The position numbers and the translations under genes are program-made. Under the pieces are notes generated by a model. That model saw only the letters and a list, made by a program, of their open reading frames with translations, was not told where the DNA came from and did not search any database. Shown piece by piece: positions 50,829 to 55,168 of a stretch of 55,168 nucleotides of DNA. Positions within the stretch are counted from its first letter, which is position 1; each line of letters opens with the position of its first letter. This stretch comes from Hydrogenophaga sp. A37 (GTDB taxonomy: Bacteria > Pseudomonadota > Gammaproteobacteria > Burkholderiales > Burkholderiaceae_C). The stretch lies in contig NZ_MUNZ01000084.1 in assembly GCF_002001205.1 (NCBI RefSeq), forward strand, positions 1 through 55,168, written 5' to 3'.

Positions 50829-51818
50829 TCAGTGCACCGTCGAGCTCATCGCTTCCATGGCCTCCGCACGCGCCGGAACCGCGTAGCTCAGGGGCGCCAG
50901 CGCGGCCTGGATGCGCGCCATCTGCGCCGCGCTGACCAGCCCGCCCAGCACCTTCTGGAAGCGCGGCTCCAGGGTTCCGGAGACGATGTACTGCCAGCGG
51001 TAGGCCTTCAGCAGCGTGGCGTTCACCTGCGCGGCGCGCTCGCCGTCGGGGGCCATTCCGCTGACGGCCAAAAAGTAGGCTGCGTCGGCCTGGGCCTGCC
51101 CTTGCAGGATGCCGTCGACGCCGCCGACCAGGGCGATCAGGTCGTCCACCGCCGCGTCGCGCTGGGCGTCGGACGCCAGCCGGGCGTCTTCACGCGCCCA
51201 TTCCAGCTCGTCGATGATGGCGTGCTGCGACTCTTCTTTCCAGTGGAACAGGAACACGTCTTTGAACAGCGGTGACAGGTCTTGGGCGGCGTCGATGCTG
51301 GCGCGGTAGTGCGCCTGCGAGAACAGCTCGATGTGGCAGATCAGCGCCAGCACGGCCCAGGTGCTCTTGCCCAGCACGAACCCGGCCACGTCGTTGGGCG
51401 ACACGTCGAAGCGGTAGCCGGCCGGCATGTCGGCGGCCACCAGCCGTTCGATGCGGCGGAACAGCTCCTGGTGCTTCAGCTCCTCGTCGGTGAAGCGCAC
51501 GATGGCCTCCAGCGCGGTCTGGTCGCCGAGCCAGTGCTCGCGGCTCACCTCCAGCATCTTGGCGCTGATGAAGCGTTCGACCAGACCGAACATGTTGGCG
51601 TAGGTGCGGCCCTGCACCTGGCTCAGGAAGCGGTGCTCGGCCGGGCTCAGAAAAGGCAGTTCGTCGGCCAGCGACAGCCCATCGGGCAGGAAGGTGTGGG
51701 CCAGGTCGAAGCTGCGGCCACGGATCACGTCGCGGTCGATGTCCCAGCGGATGCGTTTGGAGACTTCGATGGTCTTGGCGTAGCGTGGGATGTCCAGGGT
51801 GGTGGGTTGGGTTTGCAT
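50829..51818 (-). CDS. Ferritin-like diiron protein of unassigned family
   Basis: 329 residues from the ATG at 51818 (MQTQPTTLDIPRYAKTIEVS). A four-helix diiron ligand set is visible: E81, E113-x-x-H116 (DEELKHQE), E164 (HIELFSQ) and E196-x-x-H199 (KEESQHA), each first ligand 32 residues before its pair, as in ribonucleotide-reductase R2 and AurF-type oxygenases. No signal peptide. It may be an oxygenase or an iron/oxygen-sensing protein; the substrate cannot be told. Divergent from an alpha/beta hydrolase-LuxR gene over 160 bp, so the two may be functionally linked. Confidence 0.75.
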   Translation of the reverse strand: MQTQPTTLDIPRYAKTIEVSKRIRWDIDRDVIRGRSFDLAHTFLPDGLSLADELPFLSPAEHRFLSQVQGRTYANMFGLVERFISAKMLEVSREHWLGDQTALEAIVRFTDEELKHQELFRRIERLVAADMPAGYRFDVSPNDVAGFVLGKSTWAVLALICHIELFSQAHYRASIDAAQDLSPLFKDVFLFHWKEESQHAIIDELEWAREDARLASDAQRDAAVDDLIALVGGVDGILQGQAQADAAYFLAVSGMAPDGERAAQVNATLLKAYRWQYIVSGTLEPRFQKVLGGLVSAAQMARIQAALAPLSYAVPARAEAMEAMSSTVH

Positions 51819-51978
51819 GGTGTTTCCTCTCGGGGTTGGATACGTCCTGTCGACGTGATCGAAGGATCCACCGGCGCGCGCGCTGGCGCATGGGGCGGAT
51901 GTCCCACGCCCTCCATCGGGTGGAGCACGGCGCGCCCCTGGCCCTAGGACGGGCGACCCATGCGCGAGACAATCGCGC

Positions 51979-53067
51979 ATGCCCGCTGTCCAGCGTCCGC
52001 CACCGAACCTGCGCCAGAGCTTGCGTTTCTGCACCGCGGCCGACGGCACGCGCATCGCGATCGCCTCGATCGGTTCCGGCCCGCCGCTGCTGCGGGCCGC
52101 GCACTGGCTGAGCCACGTCGAACACGACCTGCACAGCCCCGTCTGGTGGCCCTGGCTGGCCGAACTCGCGCGCGATCACCACTACGTCCGCTACGACCAG
52201 CGCGGCTGCGGCCTGTCCGACAGCGCGGTGGTCGACTTCTCGCTCGACGCCTGGGTCGGCGATCTGGAGGCCGTGGTCGACAGCCTGGGCCTGCGCCGCT
52301 TCCCGCTGATCGGCATGTCGCAAGGCGGTGCGGTGGCCATCGCCTACGCCGTGCGTCACCCCGACAAGGTGTCTCACCTGGTGCTGCCGGGTGCCTACGC
52401 GCGCGGCGCGCTGCAACGCGCCAGCAGCGATGCCGAGCGGCTGGAGGCACAGACCCTGGTCAACCTGATTCGCCTGGGCTGGGGGCGCGACAACGCCGCT
52501 TTCCGCCAGGTGTTCACCAACCAGTTCATCCCCGGCGGCACGCCAGCGCAACACCAGTGGTGGAACGAGCTGGAGCGCCTGACGGCGAGCCCGGAGAACG
52601 CCGCGCGCACGCTGGAGGCCTTCCACCGCGTCGACGTGACCGAGCTGGCGCGCCAGTTGCGCGTGCCCACGCTGGTGCTGCACGCGCGCGGCGATGCGCG
52701 TGTGCCGTTCGATGAGGGGTTGCGGCTGGCGGCGCTGATCCCGGGTGCGCGCTTCGTGCCGCTGGAGAGCGACAACCACGTGCTGCTGGACACCGAGCCG
52801 GCGTGGTCCACCTTCCTGGCCGAACTGCGCGGTTTTCTGGGCCACGCATCAGCCGATGCCACCGACGGCGCCGGTGATGTGGCGCTGACACCAGCCGAGC
52901 GAGAGGTGTTGCGCCTGGTGGCCCAGGGGCTGGACAACCCGGCCATCGCGCAGCAGTTGAACAAGAGCGAGAAGACGGTGCGCAACCAGGTGTCGAGCAT
53001 CTTCGACAAGCTGGGCGTGCACACGCGGGCGGAGGCGATCGTCTACGTGCGGGACCGCGCGCCCTGA
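51979..53067 (+). CDS. Alpha/beta hydrolase fused to LuxR-type HTH
   Basis: 362 residues. Residues ~15-285 are an alpha/beta hydrolase with nucleophile S114 in GMSQGG, an acid in LHARGDARVP and a His in SDNHVLLD. Residues ~300-362 are a LuxR/GerE HTH (LTPAEREVLRLVAQGLDNPA, then SEKTVRNQVSSIFDKLGV). This combination occurs in a family of putative regulators in which the hydrolase may sense or cleave an ester or lactone. It lies head to head with the diiron protein, the likeliest target. Confidence 0.88.
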   Translation: MPAVQRPPPNLRQSLRFCTAADGTRIAIASIGSGPPLLRAAHWLSHVEHDLHSPVWWPWLAELARDHHYVRYDQRGCGLSDSAVVDFSLDAWVGDLEAVVDSLGLRRFPLIGMSQGGAVAIAYAVRHPDKVSHLVLPGAYARGALQRASSDAERLEAQTLVNLIRLGWGRDNAAFRQVFTNQFIPGGTPAQHQWWNELERLTASPENAARTLEAFHRVDVTELARQLRVPTLVLHARGDARVPFDEGLRLAALIPGARFVPLESDNHVLLDTEPAWSTFLAELRGFLGHASADATDGAGDVALTPAEREVLRLVAQGLDNPAIAQQLNKSEKTVRNQVSSIFDKLGVHTRAEAIVYVRDRAP

Positions 53068-53093
53068 GGTGCTGGAGGTATGCCAGCAGGGCG

Positions 53094-53483
53094 TCACTGC
53101 CCCCAGAAAGCATCTTCTTGCGTTGGGTCGCTGGAGAACAGCCGCACTTCGACGATCTTGCCGCCCTCGATGCGGATGAGGTCCACACCCGGCTGCTTGA
53201 GCTGGATGCCGTTGGCCTGGCCGGCGAACTCGATGGTGATGGCCACCCAGTCGCCATTGGCCATGTAGTGATCGGCACGGGTGATGGCGAACGTGCCCTG
53301 GGAGACTTCCATCATCTTGCCCAGCATCGGGCCCACGGCGGCCATGCCGCGGTGCGTGCCGGAGAACGGGTTGCTGCCTGGCTGGTGCCAGATCACGTCG
53401 GGCGAAATGAGGTTGCCCAGCGTGGCCTGGTCGCCGTTCTGTATGGCCTTGATGTAGGTCTTGGCGATGTCGATGGTGTTCAT
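53094..53483 (-). CDS. SnoaL/NTF2-like protein
   Basis: 129 residues from the ATG at 53483 (MNTIDIAKTYIKAIQNGDQA). A compact alpha+beta cone of the NTF2/SnoaL family: DVIWHQPGSNPFSGTHRGMA, HYMANGDWVAITIEFAGQA and LIRIEGGKIVEVRLF. Such proteins bind or isomerise small molecules; most have no known ligand. Divergent from an AraC regulator, its probable controller. Confidence 0.85.
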   Translation of the reverse strand: MNTIDIAKTYIKAIQNGDQATLGNLISPDVIWHQPGSNPFSGTHRGMAAVGPMLGKMMEVSQGTFAITRADHYMANGDWVAITIEFAGQANGIQLKQPGVDLIRIEGGKIVEVRLFSSDPTQEDAFWGQ

Positions 53484-53526
53484 GCTGCGTTCCTGTATTG
53501 ACTTGTTGTGAAAGATGGTCATTGTT

Positions 53527-53565
53527 GGACAAAACATCCCCGATGAAACGGTATATGCCGGACAA
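53527..53565. promoter_or_regulatory. Candidate AraC-type direct repeats
   Basis: GGACAA occurs at 53527-53532 and 53560-53565, 33 bp apart, about three helical turns; a CATTGT/ACAATG dyad (53520-53525, 53562-53567) overlaps them. They lie between the SnoaL-like and AraC genes, where AraC proteins usually bind. Confidence 0.35.
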
Positions 53566-53639
53566 TGAATGATACTTTTTGGCCATTCCCAACAAGGCCC
53601 GTGCAGGGCGGTCAAGCGGCACTGCTCGCGTCGATCAGC

Positions 53640-54527
53640 ATGAAGACGAACACGGATATCGAGCGCCTGGGTTATCGACCGCAAGCGCCTTACCAACTCG
53701 ACCTGGAAGTTTTTTCCATTGCCGACCTGAGGCAACGCGGCAAAGAGCAGGTGCGAATGACCCACCGGTACGAGTTCCACACCTTGGTGTGCGTCACGCA
53801 GGGAACCTGCACCCAGGTGGTCGACTTCAAGTCCATCGCCTGTGAGCCGGGCTCGCTGCTGGTGTTGCGAGCAGGACAGGCCCACAACTACGGACAGGGA
53901 GAGGATTGGGACGGCTGGAACGTGCTGTTCCGGCCTGAATTCGCCTTGCCCGTTTCGACGGCCTCTCACGATCTCAAGCTCGAGCCCGACTTGAAGAGCC
54001 TGCCTGAACACATGGTCCTAAGCAGCCCGGATCTGCAGAGAGTGACGGGCTTGGTTCAGCAGATGCGTGAGGACACGTTGATCGACGCCCCGCATGAGGA
54101 CGTGCATGCCTTGCTGCGTCATCAGCTCTATGCGCTCTTGACACGGCTGAGCATTCTGCAAGGTGGACGACAAGCAAAAGAGGCGCCGGTCTCTCGAGCA
54201 TTGCAACGTTTCAAGCGGTTCCAGCAGCTGGTGGATGAGCGCTTCGCGCAGTGGCATCAGGTGGGGGACTATGCCGACCCACTTGGCTTCACCGAGAAGA
54301 GCCTGGCGCGCGCCGTGGCTGCATCCACGGGCACCACGGCCAAAGCCTTCATCGCAGCACGGATCGTTCTGGAGGCGAAGCGCTTGCTGGTGCACACGGA
54401 TTTGGCCGTCGCCACCATCGGCGACAGGCTCGGCTTCGACGAACCCACGAACTTCAGCAAGTTCTTCAAACGCGAGGCGGCGTGCACCCCGGCAGAATTC
54501 CGGCAGAGCCAAAGAAAGACAGGCTGA
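53640..54527 (+). CDS. AraC-family transcriptional regulator
   Basis: 295 residues from the ATG at 53640 (MKTNTDIERLGYRPQAPYQL); a start at 53565 would add 25 residues but overlaps the candidate operator, so the later start is preferred. The N-terminal cupin-like sensor (~15-130) has a LLVLRAGQAHNYGQ segment. The C-terminal double HTH (~195-295) includes LGFTEKSLARAVAASTG, TKAFIAARIVLEAKRLL-like and IGDRLGFDEPTNFSKFFKRE. Divergent from the SnoaL-like gene. Confidence 0.92.
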   Translation: MKTNTDIERLGYRPQAPYQLDLEVFSIADLRQRGKEQVRMTHRYEFHTLVCVTQGTCTQVVDFKSIACEPGSLLVLRAGQAHNYGQGEDWDGWNVLFRPEFALPVSTASHDLKLEPDLKSLPEHMVLSSPDLQRVTGLVQQMREDTLIDAPHEDVHALLRHQLYALLTRLSILQGGRQAKEAPVSRALQRFKRFQQLVDERFAQWHQVGDYADPLGFTEKSLARAVAASTGTTAKAFIAARIVLEAKRLLVHTDLAVATIGDRLGFDEPTNFSKFFKREAACTPAEFRQSQRKTG

Positions 54528-54664
54528 TCTCGGGACATCCTCCCGTCGTCTCGATCAGGTTCTCGACTGGATTGAGTCGGTAACCGCGCGAAGCTTCATG
54601 AGGCCAAATCAGGCGCTCCCACTGGTCGCCCGGGCCAACAAAGAGGCATTGTCTGGCGGTGCCA

Positions 54665-54940
54665 TCAGCTCGCCTGCATCGGTTGGAACCGGTCCGCGCG
54701 GTCGACCAGGCTGCGCATCTGCTCCGCCGCATGGATGGTGAGCGCGTGGGCCGTGTAGCCCGGTCGGGGTGAGATGTAGCTGGCCATCTCGCGCACCAGC
54801 GCCTGCTGCTCGGGCGGCGCGTTGGCCAACAGCGCGATGACCATGTTTTCCAGCGCGATCACGCGCACGCGCAGCTGCACCAGCTCGGCGTTGCTCAGGT
54901 CGGGGCTGTCGTTCGGTGCGGGGGGCAATGACTCGGACAT
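54665..54940 (-). CDS. Small helical hypothetical protein
   Basis: 91 residues (MSESLPPAPNDSPDLSNAEL). A disordered N-terminus of about 15 residues, then a coiled-coil-like helix (VQLRVRVIALENMVIALLAN) and a helical C-terminus with EQMRSLVDRADRF. No signal or membrane segment and no recognised family. It lies 12 bp downstream of the serA stop on the same strand, so it is probably co-transcribed with serA. Confidence 0.65.
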   Translation of the reverse strand: MSESLPPAPNDSPDLSNAELVQLRVRVIALENMVIALLANAPPEQQALVREMASYISPRPGYTAHALTIHAAEQMRSLVDRADRFQPMQAS

Positions 54941-54952
54941 GAGAGGCTCCTT

Positions 54953-55168
54953 TCAAAACAACACACGGCTGCGCAGGGTGCCGGGTACGCCCGCGAGCTC
55001 GGCCAGCGCCAGGTCGGAGTGCGCGGCGTCGATGTCCATCACCACGTAGCCCACGTCTTCGCGCGTTTGCAGATACTGCGCCGAAATGTTGATCTGGTGA
55101 TCGGAGAAAACCCGGTTGATGCCGGAGAGCACACCGGGCACGTTGCGGTGGATGTGCAGCAGGCGGTG
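54953..55168 (-). CDS. serA: D-3-phosphoglycerate dehydrogenase, C-terminal ACT domain (5' end outside window)
   Basis: The last 71 residues of a SerA-type dehydrogenase: HRLLHIHRNVPGVLSGINRV, a QINISAQYLQT segment, VGYVVMDIDAAHSDLAL and the ending LRSRVLF. This is the serine-binding ACT domain that gives feedback inhibition of the first step of serine synthesis. The upstream part, including the active site, is beyond the window. Confidence 0.93.
   Translation of the reverse strand, partial: HRLLHIHRNVPGVLSGINRVFSDHQINISAQYLQTREDVGYVVMDIDAAHSDLALAELAGVPGTLRSRVLF

Noticed and set aside
1..55168. tRNA or rRNA genes, CRISPR arrays, prophage or intact IS elements.
   Set aside because: None seen on reading either strand; no transposase or integrase-like translation. 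A dedicated search could still find a short tRNA.

Overview
The window looks like a chromosomal segment of a high-GC betaproteobacterium of the order Burkholderiales, most likely Comamonadaceae (Hydrogenophaga/Acidovorax-like). This rests on the gene content (uppP, mutS, cysE, slyD, darP, pmbA, lysA, rpsU, nirBD/nasA, a serA end), the protein style, and two families of GC-rich intergenic repeats of the kind common in that family. This is an impression from reading; no alignment was run. I saw no rRNA, tRNA, CRISPR array or intact insertion sequence.

Layout. 1-27 kb is mostly housekeeping: a membrane protein, a DUF1439-type lipoprotein, uppP, an orphan PAS histidine kinase, an alpha/beta hydrolase, mutS coupled to an Anbu proteasome-like peptidase, a very large PAS/GAF histidine kinase, suhB, trmJ, cysE, a pabB-pabC fusion, slyD, mogA, darP, pmbA, a DMT exporter, a branched-chain amino-acid binding protein, yqeY, a divergent lysA/lysR pair, rpsU and a YhiN-like flavoprotein. 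Nine copies of the intergenic repeats punctuate this part, usually next to a stop codon. I saw none after about 27.2 kb.

27-40 kb is an assimilatory nitrate/nitrite cluster. nirB is followed on the minus strand by a periplasmic PilJ-type protein, nirD, nasA, ybiB, cobA and a small soluble PilJ/MCP-like protein. Divergent from nirB is a protein with a NasT-like pseudo-receiver, an ANTAR RNA-binding domain and two PilJ/NIT-like motifs, followed 3 bp later by a PP2C phosphatase-Ser/Thr kinase fusion. The 350-bp gap between nirB and the ANTAR gene carries a well-formed sigma-54 promoter and, starting at its predicted +1, two hairpins with six-base loops of the ANTAR-target type. A perfect FNR-type palindrome lies just after nirB. 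The inferred logic is nitrogen-controlled initiation, nitrate-dependent antitermination in the leader, and a second oxygen- or nitric-oxide-responsive input for the distal genes. The motif AGRQRMLSQRM or a close variant recurs five times in three proteins of the cluster. No nitrate transporter is present in the window.

39.8-42.7 kb is an insertion/deletion scar. A visibly lower-GC orphan gene encodes an HNH-like zinc/nuclease module fused to TPR repeats, which makes it a defence candidate. Beside it are the decayed remains of a GntR-family regulator (no DNA-binding domain, one-base frameshift) and a truncated flavoprotein.

42.7-55.2 kb holds a second large PAS/GAF kinase paralogous to the first, a GNAT acetyltransferase, a small membrane-anchored protein, a divergent CorA-like membrane protein, a cation/proton antiporter with a DHFR-like reductase, a six-ligand diiron ferritin-like protein divergent from an alpha/beta hydrolase-LuxR regulator, a SnoaL-like protein divergent from an AraC regulator, a small helical protein, and the 3' end of serA.
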